A DNA stretch of 64,000 nt from Portulaca oleracea (GCA_029582165.1 CM055874.1:46623769-46687768); one strand, 5' to 3'; counted from the stretch's first letter, positions 21,136-33,525 are shown. Made by a program: numbers and translations. Notes: generated by a model from the letters alone, not told the origin.

Positions 21136-22473
21136 CTCTTTCTTTTGGTGGTTGAAGCACAGATTCTTGGGTTTCAACACATGCAGGAGTTCTACAAGGA
21201 GGATGAGGACTTCAAATTTGCTATTTGCTCCTATTTGCTACAAGATAGGTTCCTTTTCAAGGGGAACGAATTGTGTGTGCCCAAGTGCCCTTTGAGAAAA
21301 TTGCTTGTGAGAGAGGTTCATGGAGGTGGTCTTGCCGGTCATTTCGACATCAACAAGACCCACGACATGTTGAAGGAGCATTTTTATTGGCCAAGGATAG
21401 GAGGAGATGTGCACGATGTGATATCCAAGTGTATTCCGTGCCATCATGCCAAAAGTCAGTTCCACCAGGGGCTATATACCTCTCTCCCCATCCTGAATGG
21501 CCCCTAGGAAGACCTGAGCATGGATTTTATCGTGGCTCTTCCCCGAACCATGCGTGGCAAGAATGCAATACTCGTCGTTGTGGACCGCTTCTCCAAGATG
21601 GCGCACTCCATTGCTTGTGAGAAAACCGACGATGCCACCCACATCGCTAATCTCTTCTTTCGGGAGATAGTGAGATTATAGGGTGTTCCAAGGACCATTA
21701 TCTCGGATCGTGATACGAAGTTTGTGAGTCATTTTTGGAGGTCCCTTTGGAAGCTCCTTGGAACCAAGCTTCTCTTTAGCACATCGCATCACCCTCAAAC
21801 TGATGGTCAAATTGAGGTGACCAACAAGACCCTCACTACCTTGCTTCGGGGTCTTGTGAGTAAGAGCTTACGGCATTGGGATACCAACCTTTGTCATGTC
21901 GAATTTGACTACGACCGGGCTCCTTCCTTCGCTACGGGACACTCACCCTTCGAAATTTTCTACGAAGTCAATCCTATCACTCCCATCGAGCTCATTCCTC
22001 TTCCGTTGGAGTCGAGAGAAAGTTTTGAGGCTAGTGAGAAGGCCACCGAGATCAAAAAACTTCACTTAAAAATTCGTGATAAGATCGAGGGAACTAATGA
22101 GCTTTACAAATCCCGAGCCAATAAGCATCGTCGGGGTATCACTTTCAAACTCGGGGACTTGGTTTGGCTCACTTTGAGTAAGGAACGGTTCCCTTCTCGG
22201 AGGAAAAGTAAGCTTATGCCACGAAGCAAGGGGTCGTTCATGGTCTTGGAGAAGGTGAATGACAATGCTTATAAGCTCGATCTCCCGGGGGACATGGGAG
22301 TCTCCTCCACCTTCAATATTGGCGATCTTTCACCGTATATTGAGGACGATGAACCCGATGCGGATTTGAGGGTAAATCCTCTTCAAGAAGGGGAGGATGA
22401 AGAGTCCCGGGTTTTGTTTTCATCTCTCGTTACTTTCACCAAGCGAGCCGCCTTGACCACATCGAACCTTTAG
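21136..22473 (+). pseudogene. Gypsy integrase, running into the 3' LTR
   Basis: The HHCC zinc domain is visible (VHGGGLAGHFD, then CIPC). The core follows with MDF (first Asp), a stop at 21679, ISDRDTKF (second Asp) and [11 protein letters not shown] (Glu). The C-terminal domain has [16 protein letters not shown], close to the GPY/F module, and [15 protein letters not shown]. No clear chromodomain follows. Two in-frame stops (21505 and 21679) disable it. The frame passes through the polypurine tract and 76 bases into the LTR, an arrangement known for CRM-type chromoviruses. Confidence 0.8.
22385..22397 (+). promoter_or_regulatory. Polypurine tract of the gypsy element
   Basis: AAGAAGGGGAGGA sits immediately before TGAAGAGTCC, the start of the 3' LTR. 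Its position supports placing the LTR start here rather than at the TGGGAGGAG 270 bp further on. Confidence 0.7.
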
Positions 22474-22668
22474 GTACAATTCACGGTTAAACCCGGGGAT
22501 ACAAGGTTAGTCTCGGTCATCCAATGGATGTGCTCCGAAGCCTTCTAAGGAGGCTCTCAGATTCCACCGACCCAAGAGGCCTCGGGACCGGACCGTGCCG
22601 TCCCGAGAAGATGAACTAGGTGTATCGAGGTTCGGGTGTGGCCCTGGGTCAATAGCATGCAAGGTGGG

Positions 22669-24663
22669 TGTTTATTCCGTTCTTTTGCATGTTTTACCCC
22701 TTTATTCTATGACTTTTTGTTTGTTCCTAATAATTAAATTAGGTTTATTATTATGTTTTTCTTGATTTTATATTTTTATTAGGTTCTATTTGATTTTATT
22801 GTTTTAGTTATTTTTTTTTACTAAATTGAAACAAAAGTTTATAAATTGAAATTAGAAATAAAAAAAACCTAAGTTCTATCCTAATTATACCCACAAACAA
22901 ACCCAATTCAGCTCCTCTTCTTTCCTCCATTTAGCCCAAATCCAATCCCCATCTCTTTCCTAATCTCCCACGGCCCAATTCTCACCCACCTAACCCACCT
23001 AAGCTACCCAAAACCTGGGCCCATCTCCTCCCTCCTTCTAGAACCCACCGAATACCCCACCTAGCCCAACTAAATACCCACTACCCACTTCCCTAATTCC
23101 CTTCTATCAAAACCCATGACCCACTAAACCCCAACCCTAATTCTCTAATTCATTTCCCCCTTTTCCCCTTTCACTGCCTTGTCCCTCTTTCTCCCTCTTC
23201 TCTCTGTTTCTCTCTATTCTTCAGACACCACGCACGCACCACCACCATAACATCCTCCATCTCCATCTCTCTTCATCTCGCATCTCCTTCTCTCTTCTCT
23301 TCATCTCACTCTTCTTCTCATCTCCCCTCAAACTCTCACGATATTCTCACTCACTCATTCTCTTTCTCGTTTGTGCAGATTTGGTCGAGGAGCAGAAGAA
23401 GTACATTCAGAGCAGCAACACCCATCATCGTAGCATACTCCACCATTTTCTCCTCTAAGTGCACCGAATTCGTCTCGACCGTCCAGATTGGAGTGATTCA
23501 AGGGCTGAGATTGAAGGTTAAAGGATCGATTTCAAGTATAAAAGAGAGAAGGAAGCTGAATTTGAGGGGGATGGTTGGTTTTGGGGATGACAACCCATGC
23601 CTCCATCCTTAGGGTTAGTTTTAGATTAGTCTTTTATTTGCAATTAGATTTAGCTTTGATTCATGTCAGTAGATTTCTCTGGGAATTGATGTTTGATGAT
23701 TTGGTACTTTTGGTTTTAAACGATCATTATGGATGTTTAGGATGGATTGATTTCATAGTTAGATTGTTCCTTTCTTCTGGGTTTGATCTAGATGTAATGT
23801 TCGAATTTCTCCAAGTGATTTGGGTTTGAATTTGTGTGAATGTGTGATTTATGTATTGATGATTGATCCATTTTAGTCCTATTTTTGTGCTTTGCTTTTA
23901 TTCTTCTTTCTCTTTTGTTCGGTCAGTAGGATTTTTAGGGTAGGTTTTGGGTCATGTTTTGTTAATTTTTAGGGTTTGTTATACGGTTTTAATTAGGGTT
24001 TATTTGGGTCTGTTTTGTCTAGGGTTATTAGGGTTTTGGTCAGTTTGTTAGGTTAGGTTATTAGGGTGTTTAGGGTTAGGATTGATTTGGGTCCTTATTT
24101 AAGTCATTAGGTTTTGGGTTTTAAATGGTCCAAGTCCTTAGGTCACTAGCGGTAGTTTAATAAAACCAAGTTATAGAATTACTAATTGAGTTTCACATTC
24201 TCACCACATAATCTGATAAATCTTTAAGTAATGAAAGTTGCCAAGTGTGAGTAGGGAGGATAGTTTGGGGTTTGTCACGAGAATATTCAAATCTTTAGCT
24301 AGGTCATTGAGATTGTCATCTTGTAGTTTCATTTGATTAATTACATGAGATTAGTAATTAGGAGAATTTGACTAGCCTTTACATCCTTGAGAGAGGGGCA
24401 TTGGTGAGCTAACATGGGCAATTGATCACTTAATTTGGTTAAGTTAGACTTGGTGATTAGGTCCTCTTTTTGCTATTTCTCCTAGCTTATGTGTTTAGTT
24501 CATTTTAGATTTTATTTGCTTTGTTAGTTGTTAGTTCTTTGACTCTCAAAATGAATATGAAATCTAAACCTAGTAGGTGAGAGTTCGAGTGACTTTTAGG
24601 TTCGGTACCCCAACTCCCTGTGGATACGACAAACAAAACCCGCACTATATTATGATATGAACA
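22669..24663 (+). mobile_element. Solo LTR (1995 bp), Tat/Athila-like
   Basis: Runs TGTTTATTCC to ATATGAACA, so it starts TG and ends CA with short inverted ends, and is flanked by GTGGG on both sides (22664-22668 and 24664-24668), a perfect 5-bp target duplication. The right end contains CTCCCTGTGGATACGAC, a U5 signature of the Tat/Athila branch, so the LTR is in plus orientation. There is no internal region, so it probably arose by LTR-LTR recombination. Short open frames within it are not convincing genes. Confidence 0.85.
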
Positions 24664-25093
24664 GTGGGAGGAGCAGAACAAGGAAGTCACGAGCAGTAGG
24701 ACGTCGTGTCCGCTATAACGTTCGTAGCGCCCGCGACGTATGTTGGCAAAACGAGGAGAAGGGAGCTTCAGGCCGTCGCGCCTGCTACGCCCAACTTTGG
24801 GTAAAACAGGAAGGATGGACAGGACCGTGTAGCACCCCCGACGTCCCGTCGTCGTGCCCGCGATGCCTGTGAGCCCAGAAGTGTCGCACCCGCGACATCC
24901 GGTGTAGCGCCCGCTATGTCGCACACCTTCGGAATCGCCCAACCATCTTTGTTCCGTCACACCCGCGACAGGCCTGTTTTGCGCGTGTTTTCTGCCTTAA
25001 ACGACTGTGTTTAAGGCTTAATTTCCCCTTGTATAAATACTCTTTTTTCACTGTTTTGAAGACAGACTTTGAGTATTATGCTAATGAAATTGG

Positions 25094-25382
25094 TAGCGCT
25101 GGAAAAAATTCGGGTTCGGGTAAGTTCGGGTCAGACAAATTCAGTCAATGTCAAAGTTCGGACGAGAAATTCATGTCTGGACCTGGTTTTATTTCAGGTC
25201 GAACTGGTTCGGACGAAGCTAAAATCGGGTTCGAACAATAGAAAAAAAAGAAATTTTATGTCCGAATATTCGGTCAATTCAGTCAATATCCAAATTCGGA
25301 TGAAAAATCTATGTCCAGACCTGGTTTTTTCTGGGTCGAAAAATTCGGGTAATCCGGGTCGAACAAAATTTTGCCAGCTCTA
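25094..25382. mobile_element. hAT-type MITE (289 bp)
   Basis: Starts TAGCGCTGG and ends CCAGCTCTA (reverse complement TAGAGCTGG). It is flanked by GAAATTGG on both sides (25086-25093 and 25383-25390), a perfect 8-bp duplication as expected for hAT. The uninterrupted site is visible in the 5' LTR, which reads GAAATTGGGATTGC. The inside repeats TTCGGGT-type words. Non-coding. Confidence 0.95.
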
Positions 25383-25648
25383 GAAATTGGGATTGCTCCT
25401 ATTTCCTCCTCAAATCTTGTTTACTTTATCCAATTGATTATTGGTGGTGTTGCAAGTCATTTCTTTATTGAATAGTGGTGGATTACCTTTAGCTAATCAT
25501 GGTGGAATGTTAGGCCATTGGTGGTTGAATTTTTCCTTTATCCAAGGGTCATATCCAAGCTTCTTGTGTTCAAGTTATTTGTCTTTGGATGATTGTGATG
25601 TATTACTCAAGCTATTCCATTCCCTCCACTCCCATATGCTCCAGTATT

Positions 25649-26270
25649 GTATGATCAGCGACCACCCACCTAATTATTTCCCATGTCCTTCCCTTTTGAT
25701 GAGCATCTGGCCAACCATACAAGCCAACAAACTTAAATTGAACCCCTCTCTAGTCTTGACAATGCCACAAATATGGTTTAAGCAAAATGACACAAGATTA
25801 AAATCCACCTTGTTCTTCAAAAAGATAGTGAAGCCCTCAGAACGACCACGACTATCAATAGCAAAGACATTACTAAGTCCCAATACATACCTTTTTCGAA
25901 TCATTGAGTTAGTTGGGGATTTGGATTTTGATAGAACGACCAGATTCGGGCAGATGGATGCTCCCTAGAGTTGAAAAGGTCGAACTGTGTGATTGCTGAT
26001 CATTGTGCTCGGTGGGGTCGGTTTCCACCTACCTCTGATGCTTGAGAAGAATATGGGGTAAAATTCTTCTTTATCGTCTTCATTTTCCTCTCCATCACCA
26101 AATCACTTAAGCCTCACAGCCGTCTTCGCCATCTAATTTCCTTTTCGCAAGATTTGTGGATACTACAATGGTTTATTGCTTCCTCCCATCCTTAGCCTTC
26201 CGCTTCCACTTTTTGTCCCAGGATCTAAAACCCCAATAGTCAAAGTCATAGGGTGATTTGTTAATATTGG
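25649..26270 (-). pseudogene. LINE A, endonuclease N-terminal part
   Basis: On the minus strand, 25904-25674 reads MIRKRYVLGLSNVFAIDSRG, like the LGF-N-F-VDS-GRSGG block of L1 endonuclease. A neighbouring frame gives LYGWPDAHQKGRTWEIIRW, the conserved YG-P-----W-LLR motif. The frame is broken several times. It stops at 25649, where the gypsy element entered, and continues at 9193. Confidence 0.75.
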
Positions 26271-27506
26271 GCTAGATCACTCAGTCCACTCCTGATTTCC
26301 TGGAGATATCATGTCATTCATGTGATCTGCCAAAGAAGACGTTACACAATCTGAAGAGGGGTTCGTTGCCACACTATGGGCTTGAAGGCTTATATTCTGC
26401 AAGGAAATCAATTGAAGGAGATCCCTTAAGAAGTGTGAATTCTTTCCATATACATGGTCCACCTCTTCTACCAAGGATATCCCCTAACTATTAGTTAACC
26501 CACCTTATCTGATTACGCCAATCTTGTTTTGATTTGGAGAAAAATAGAAGGCCTAAGGAAGGTAGGTTCTGCATGGTCCTATTCAAAGAATTGTCTCACG
26601 GCTCAAAAAGTAATTCTTATCGCACTAGGAGGCACCACCGAAACATACTTTGTCAATTTTATGTTGTTCCCTACTAATCTCCCTTGTTTCTGTGAAGCTA
26701 GTAACTTTTTCTTTCTCCATCACCTTGTTTTCTTAGGCAGCTCAAGATAAACATTTTCTTTGCGTGGCCCTCAACCAATGCCCATACCGCAACACCATTG
26801 TCTCCTCCTTTTTTAGGGTCCCCCTGGTCGCATTCCTTGTCACAATGACCCAATCTCCTGAAAAAGAATATTAGAAAAGGGGGAACCACTCATATTTGAT
26901 ATCAACCCATTTAGCCTGCCATTTCTCCACCGTGAGGTTGGCACTTCTTCACAAAGGTTTGGTAATGTCAATCTTAGTCCTAACCCTTACTGCTCATTCA
27001 AGATAAAGGGATCCGGAATCGTCAATTTCCATGAACGAGCCCATAAATTTTGCAATGTCAATAGCAACATTCTCCTTCCTGTTGTTGAATGGGGCATCGT
27101 AGATATTAATCCAGAAAAGAGATGAGTCTAGAACTACTTTGGAGGATTGTTGCAACCCCTAGCTTCCACTTCCTTGAGCAATTAAATAAAATTAATAGGA
27201 CCAAGGTCTACCCTCCATAACTCTTTCTATGTTCAAAGGGGAAAAAGACTTGAATTGAAAATATTCGCTTCAAGTGTCTGCATAAAAAAATAAAAAATAA
27301 ATAAAAAACCTTCCTTCAATCTCTAAATAGCTTTTAGGGTTCTGCTTAAAGCCTCAAATGCGATTAGTAAGAAGTTTACCGGCTAAAAGCAAACAACCTA
27401 CCTTCAATTCATCATTTTCGCCATCATCGGAAAAATTGTCAATAATCTTCTCCGCTTCTTCTGTTAACTTCAATTTGTTCCAATCTAGCTCATTAACATT
27501 TTCCAT
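26271..27506 (-). pseudogene. LINE A ORF1 (DUF4283-like, zinc knuckle)
   Basis: Probable start ATG at 27506 (MENVNELDWNKLKL on the minus strand), followed by GCLLLAGKLLTNR, typical of plant L1 ORF1. Near 27050-26860 come FMGSFMEIDDSGS, KIDITKPL and a zinc-knuckle remnant, RRLGHCDKECDQG. These match the DUF4283 plus CCHC architecture that binds RNA. Stops and shifts break it throughout. Confidence 0.75.
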
Positions 27507-27560
27507 CTAGAGAAAACACACCACTATTAGAAGTTTAAAACTAATAGGAATCTCCAAGAG

Positions 27561-27946
27561 AATGACAACAAAGTGGGATAAAACAAAAAGGACAGGAAAA
27601 TTCACAAGATTGAAACTGCAAAGATTATTGAAGAACTCGCTAGAACCCTATGGGCGTGAGAGTAGCCAAGGAGATTCAATTATCAGTGAATTAGTAGGTT
27701 TGCATTTAGTATTACTTTCTTTTCTATTGACTTCTCGGGTGTTTGAACCAAAAAAACAAATAAATTTTGATTATTCTAATATCTAAACATCGTGGTTCAA
27801 ATATATCCATACTTAAATTAACTCAAATCACTCAAACCCAGTCTTGACTTCTATTTAATTTTAAACATATGATTATTTGATAGTATTTTTTCAATTTTCA
27901 ATTTTGATTCAGAAGAAATTTAGTTACCTTGTCATTTTTCTTCTTG
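27561..27946. other. Spacer between LINE A and the copia element, no gene
   Basis: AT-rich sequence. Nothing with coding or repeat structure was recognised. Confidence 0.4.
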
Positions 27947-28171
27947 TGTTGAGCAAATTTAGGCAACCAAATCATATGTGTTATGGAATAATAGTGTGAA
28001 TGTTCATACTTTTCTTAGTAATGAAGTTTTCTTAGTGATGAAGTATTCTCAGTGATGAAGAATTCTTGTATTTTAAATACTTCCTCGATAGCAATGAAAT
28101 ATCCATTTTCATTTCTTTCTCTCAATTCCTCTATCTCTATTCTTTCTCTACTTTCTCTTACGTTTATAACA
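27947..28171 (+). repeat. Copia element A, 5' LTR (225 bp)
   Basis: Starts TGTTGAGCAA and ends TTTATAACA. It is followed directly by CGTTATCAG, a junction sequence frequent after LTRs of plant copia elements. Within it a GTGATGAAG-type word recurs three times (28010-28065). No 3' LTR copy was seen downstream. Confidence 0.6.
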
Positions 28172-28554
28172 CGTTATCAGTACCAAGCTCTTTCATTCAC
28201 ATATTTTGGGTTGTTGAACCAAGATAGTTGGAAAATCGTTCTTGTTCTTTCATCTCAACTTGAGTTTTGAATTATTGTTTGTGATAAAATTTTCTTCCTA
28301 CACCCCAAACTACTTTGATTCATTCCACCCTTTGGAAATCAAATACCAACCATTTTTATTTAATGTTATGTCGTTTATGCATTCATTTACGTGCATAGTT
28401 TTGATTGTATTTTTTTCACCAAAAACATGTTTCACCCATTAACAAATCCTGACGTGATACAACAGCTTCCATAGTATGTATGTACTTTTTGTATAAATAT
28501 TGAACATTTTATTTCCTCTTATTTTTTAGTTATAAACTTACTCTACCATTGAAA

Positions 28555-28890
28555 TTTCGTCTAAATTCACTAGTGAACCTGAAGTTCACGCTAATATTAA
28601 CAACTTATATACTTTTATTGGTGAACCAGAAGTTCATCCCAATAATTAAAAGTTTATTTTATTTCATTAGTGACCAGAAGTTCACTCAAATATTAACTAT
28701 TTTTCTTCTTATCACATTGGTGAATCAGAAATTTACCATTAAGTATTGTATAATATTATTGGTGAACTAGAAGTTCATCTCAACCTAACTATTAATGTTA
28801 TTGGAGAACCGGAAGTTCACCTCAACCTTACTACTAATATTATTGGTAAACCAGAAGTTCATCTCAACCTAACTACTAATATTAATGTCT
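28555..28890 (+). repeat. Degenerate tandem repeats in the copia A leader
   Basis: About seven units share GGTGAACCAGAAGTTCATC followed by variable AT-rich sequence (unit roughly 40-65 bp); the last three are the most regular. They lie between the LTR and the gag start. The GAAGTTC core is not a canonical heat-shock element, since GAA and TTC are separated by one base and not two. Confidence 0.75.
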
Positions 28891-28996
28891 TTTTTTTATT
28901 TTATTTTAAGTACGCTTTAAATTTTATATATATCCTATTCTTTTCCCTTGGATATCTTTGTCCGTAACATGTCATTTATATGTTTATTATAGTATC

Positions 28997-29910
28997 ATGT
29001 CCAACCTGGCCAACCTAGAGTTCATTTCACTTGACATATCTGGCAAAAATTACCTATCGTGGGTGCTTGATGCTAAGATTCATTTGGCTGTCAAGGGTTT
29101 GGGAGAAACCATAATAAAGGACAACAAAGCCTCCGCTTAAGACCAGGCCAAAGTTATGATCTTTTTACGTCATCACCTCCATAATTGTCTTAAAATAGAG
29201 TATCTCACGATTGAAGATCCATTTGAGCTATGGAACAGTCTAAAAGAAAGATATGACCACCAGAAGACGGTCATTCTTCCAAAAGCTCGACATGATTTGA
29301 TGCATCTCCGATTTCAAGATTGCAAATCTATAGCTGAATAAATTCAACACTTTGTCAAATTACCTCACAACTGAAATTGTGTTGTGAACCAATCACAGAC
29401 GAGGGTCTATTGGAGAAAACGTTTTCCACTTTTCATGCAAATAATGTGATTTTACAACAATATTGTGAAAAGGGCTTCAACAAATATTTAGAACTAATTT
29501 CTTGTCTACTGGTAGCTGAGCAGAATAATGAGCTTTTGATGAAAAAACATGAAAGTCGCCCTACTGGCTCTGCCCCATTCCCTGAAGTGAATGTGGCAAC
29601 ATATGGCCCCAATAACCACAAGGGCAATAGAGGTCACGCCAGTAGTCAGAGTCATGGAGGTAGACGTGGTCGTGGTCCAGGTCGCGGTCTTAGTCGTGGT
29701 CGTGGCCGTGGTTATGGTCATGGCAACTCCTTCAAAAGATCATCTTCCCACCAGAAGTGGGACACCAAAAATTATCAAGCCAAAAATATTGAGGAAAGTC
29801 CATGCTATCGTTGCGGAGAAAACAGGCATTGGTCGCGTACCTGTCGTATGCTGAAACATGGATCTATATCAAGCATCATTAAAGACCAAAGGAAAACAGA
29901 TAGAGACTAA
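28997..29910 (+). pseudogene. Copia A gag
   Basis: Starts MSNLANLEFISLDISGKNYL at 28997. Typical copia gag signs follow: W-LDAKIHL, PFELWNSLKERYDHQ, a Gly/Arg-rich stretch (GGRRGRGPGRG) and a CCHC knuckle CYRCGENRHWSRTC. In-frame stops at about 29138 and 29339, plus a shift near 29360, disable it. Confidence 0.85.
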
Positions 29911-30158
29911 TTTTGTGCAAGAAGATGGACCCATTGACATGTCACACTTAGATGTTTCTGATTTCTTTTCCCACCCTGAAGGAAAGATCGACCATTTAGT
30001 GGGTGATGGCAATAACTAGACTTTTATGGACTAGGATATTACCCTATAGGTTTTTGATGGGAAATTTTGTAACATGACTTATGTAACCCATATCGTTATG
30101 GCTTTTATTTTTCCTTTAGCTAGCTATATGTTGTTCAACGATTTTCATTCCGAAATGT

Positions 30159-30749
30159 ATGACTTTTGGCATAATATCATATTTCTTTCTTGTTACGATA
30201 ATTCTAGTGAAGATCATGGACACTTCATCAATTGGAGTAATGAACGAAGAAGGAGATATGTGCCTTGCAGACAGTGCAACAACACACACTATTCTGAAAA
30301 ATAAGAAGTATTTTTCTTGTTTATTGATGCGTGAGGCAAATGTATGTACTATATCGGGTAGTTCAAATTTAATTGAATGCTCCAAAAGAGCTCATATAGT
30401 ACTACCTGGTGGAACCTATTTTCACATCGATAATGCACTATATTCCACCAAGTCTCAAAGAAACTTATTAAGTTTCAAAGATATTCGTAGAAATGGATAT
30501 CATATTGAGACAATTAGTGCAAATAACGTTGAATATTTGTATATTATCAAAATTATATTGGGAAAAAGATGTGTGTTGGAAAAGTTACATTCATTATCAT
30601 CAGGGTTATACTTCACAAAAATTAACCCAATCGAAACACATACTATAGTAAACCAGAAGTTTATTAATAAAAAAGAGTTTATCATATGGCATGATAGATT
30701 GGGGCATCCCGGATCAACAATGATGCGCAAAATCATAAAGAACATATAA
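30159..30749 (+). pseudogene. Copia A protease and pre-integrase domain
   Basis: Contains MCLADSATTHTILKNKKYF, with D-S-A in place of the usual D-S-G/T active site, then SKSQRNLLSFKDIRRNGYHI and the GAG-pre-integrase motif WHDRLGHPGSTMM. A stop at 30747 separates it from the integrase. Confidence 0.8.
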
Positions 30750-30839
30750 GGACATATTTTAAGGGACCAGAAGATCCTTCAAACTAATGACTTCTCATGC
30801 GTCGCCAGCTCTCAAGGAAAATTAATCATAAGGCCATCA

Positions 30840-31790
30840 CTGGCTAAGATAGGGGTTGAATCCCCTTCATTCCTGGAACGTATACAAGGTGACATTTGTG
30901 GACATGTTGACCCACCATGTGGACTGTTTAGATATTTCATGGTTTTAGTTGATGCATCAACAAGATGGTCACATGTGTGTTTATTGTCAACTCGTAACTT
31001 GGCATTTGCAAGATTACTTGCTCAATTGATTAAGTTACGAACACATTTTCCAGATCATTCAATCAAGAAAATTCGTCTTGATAATGCCGGTGAATTTACA
31101 TCCAAAGCCTTTAATAACTATTGCATGTCAATTGGCATAGAGGTTGAACATCACGTGCCACATGTTCATACACAAAATGGCCTTGCAGAATCGTTTATGA
31201 GAGCAAAGCTTCCAACCTATGCTTGGGGGCATGCCATATTGCATGTCGCAACATTGATCCGCATAAGGCCAACAGGTTATCATGAATGTTCTCCCCTACA
31301 ATTGGTTTCTGGCCATGAACTAAATATTTCCCATCTACGAACTTTTGGATGTGCAGTGCATGTACCTATTGCCCCACCACAATGCATCAAGATGGGACCC
31401 CAAAGAAGATTGGGAATATATGTTGGGTATGAATCTAAGTATCTCGAACCTTTAACTGGAGATATATTTACGGCACGGTTTGCCGATTGTCACTTTGATG
31501 AAACAGTTTTCCCAACATTAGGGGGAGAAACTAAGCAGTTGGACAAGGAGATAAATTGGAACAGATTATCACATATGCATCTAGATCCTCGTAGAAAACA
31601 GTGTGAACTGGAAGTTCAAAGCATAATTCATTTACAAGCTTTAGGAAATCAATTACCAGACTCTTTTACTGACCCACAGAGAGTTACTAAATCCTATGTC
31701 CCAGCTGCTAATGCTCCTATTCGAATTGATGTCCCAACAGGACAACGTGTTATTACTAAAGAACCTAGACCACAATTAAAACGTGGTTGA
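30840..31790 (+). pseudogene. Copia A integrase
   Basis: The core contains GDICGHV near 30890, FMVLVDASTRWSH (first Asp), KIRLDNAGEFTSKAF (second Asp) and HTQNGLAESF (Glu), so the D-D-E set can still be seen. The C-terminus has LEPLTGDIFTARFADCHF and VPAANAPIRIDVP, common in one large plant copia group. It is separated from protease and RT by stops, including TGA at 31788. Confidence 0.8.
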
Positions 31791-31865
31791 CCGGTTGGTT
31801 CCAAAGATAAAAATCCTCGAAAAAGAAAAGGAGCACAGGATAATGATAACCAACATGAGGAAATA

Positions 31866-33525
31866 TTGACTCTAGAAGAGTCCCCAGACATGACAAATGT
31901 GGGAATTTCACCACAAGATCAGGTACCTGAAAATCACGAAAATGATGAGATCTCAATCAATTACGTCGTGACTGGGATAAGATGGAACCGAAACGAAATC
32001 AACGTCGATGAAGTATTTTCATATAATGTAGCGCTCACTATTATGAATGAAAATGAGAATCATGAACCTAGGTCGATTGAGGAATGGAGACGAAAAGATG
32101 ATTGGCCTAAATGGAAGGATACAATTAAAGCGGAATTAGATTCGCTTACAAAAATAGAAGTATTTGGACCAGTAGTCCGTACACCAACAGGTATAAAACC
32201 TGTGGGATTCAAACGGGTCTTCGTGCATAAAAGAAATGAGAAAAATGAGATTGTGAGATATAAAGCACGCTTAGTTGCACAAGGGTTTTCGCAAAAACCA
32301 GGTATCGGCTGTGAGGAAACATACTCACATGAAGTTGATGCTACTACATTTTGATACCTATTAAGTCTAGCAGTACGTGAAAAGCTCACTATACATCTTA
32401 TGGATGTCGTTACAGCTTATTTATATGGAAAACTTGATAACGACATTTACATGAAACTCCCTGAAGGATTTAAGTTGCCTGAAGCACACAACAAATTAAA
32501 AACCCGCGAGAGCTTTACTCAATCACGTTAAACATATCTCTTTATGGGTTAAAACAATCTAGACGCATGTGGTATAACCGTCTTAGTGAGTATCTATTGA
32601 AAGAAGGATATATAAATGTTTTGTTTGCCTACGCATCTTTATAAAGAGATCCAGATCCAACTTCGTTATAATGGCAGTTTATGTTGACGATTTGAACATT
32701 GTTGGGACTCCAGAAGAGGTTCAATGAGCAGCAGTTTGTTTAAAGAATGAGTTTGAAATGAAAGATATTGGTAAAACCAAGTTTTGTCTTGGTTTACAAG
32801 TTGAACATTGTAAGAATGGAATTTTTGTGCATCAATCGACTTATGTAGCAAAAGTGCTAAAAAGATTCTACATGGACAATGCACATCCATTAAGTACTCC
32901 TATGGTGGTGAGATCACTTGATGTAAAAAAGGATCCATTTAGACCACGAGAAGATGATGAAGAACTCCTTGGTCCTAAAGTACCATATTTAAGTGCTATT
33001 GGAGCATTAATGTATCTTATTAGTCTTACACCACCGGATATTTTCTTTTCTGTGAATCTGTTAGCAAGATTTAGCTTATGTCCAACACGAAGGCATTGGA
33101 ATGGAGTTAAACATATATTCTGATACCTTCGAGGTACGATGGATATGGGTTTATTCTATCCTCATGAAGTGACAACAGATTTGACTGGCTATGCTGATGC
33201 CGGATATTTATCTGATCCCTATAATGCTCGATCTCAAACTGGTTATGTGTTTACTTGTGATGGAACTATCATTTCTTGGCGATCTATGAAGCAAATCATA
33301 ACTGTCACCTCTTCTAATCATGTTGAAATCTTGGCAATTCATGAGGCTAGTAGAGAATGTGTTTGGTTAAGATATGTGATTCAACGCATCAGGGAACTTG
33401 TGGTTTATCTTCAGGAAAAGATATTCCAACAATTTTACATGAAGATAATGTTGCATGTGTAGCACAACTAAAGGCAGGATACATCAAATGTGATAAAACA
33501 AAGCATATCTCACCAAATTTTTTTA
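31866..33525 (+). pseudogene. Copia A reverse transcriptase and RNase H, 3' truncated
   Basis: RT begins EEWRRKDDWPKWKDTIKAEL and VHKRNEKNEIVRYKARLVAQ; the catalytic box AVYVDDLNIVGTP is intact near 32680. Later come YADAGYLSDP (RNase H) and GTIISWRSMKQ. It is interrupted by many stops (for example 32352 and 32700) and ends near 33525 at the KHIS-FF motif. The last part of RNase H and the 3' LTR are missing. Confidence 0.85.

Larger units (their letters stand above)
22398..25643 (+). repeat. Gypsy element, 3' LTR with two nested insertions
   Basis: Starts TGAAGAGTCC and ends ATATGCTCCA; followed by GTATT. It contains a 1995-bp solo LTR and a 289-bp hAT MITE. After removing these, about 950 bp remain, some 85 bp longer than the 5' LTR because of extra GC-rich CGCACCCGCGAC units at about 24850-24960. 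A TATA-like sequence, TGTATAAATA, is at about 25030. Confidence 0.8.

Noticed and set aside
28555..28890. Heat-shock elements in the copia leader
   Set aside because: The repeated GAAGTTC has one base between GAA and TTC, not the two required by the nGAAnnTTCn pattern.
28555..28890. CRISPR-like array
   Set aside because: Units are degenerate and unevenly spaced, there is no spacer pattern, and the context is a plant retrotransposon.
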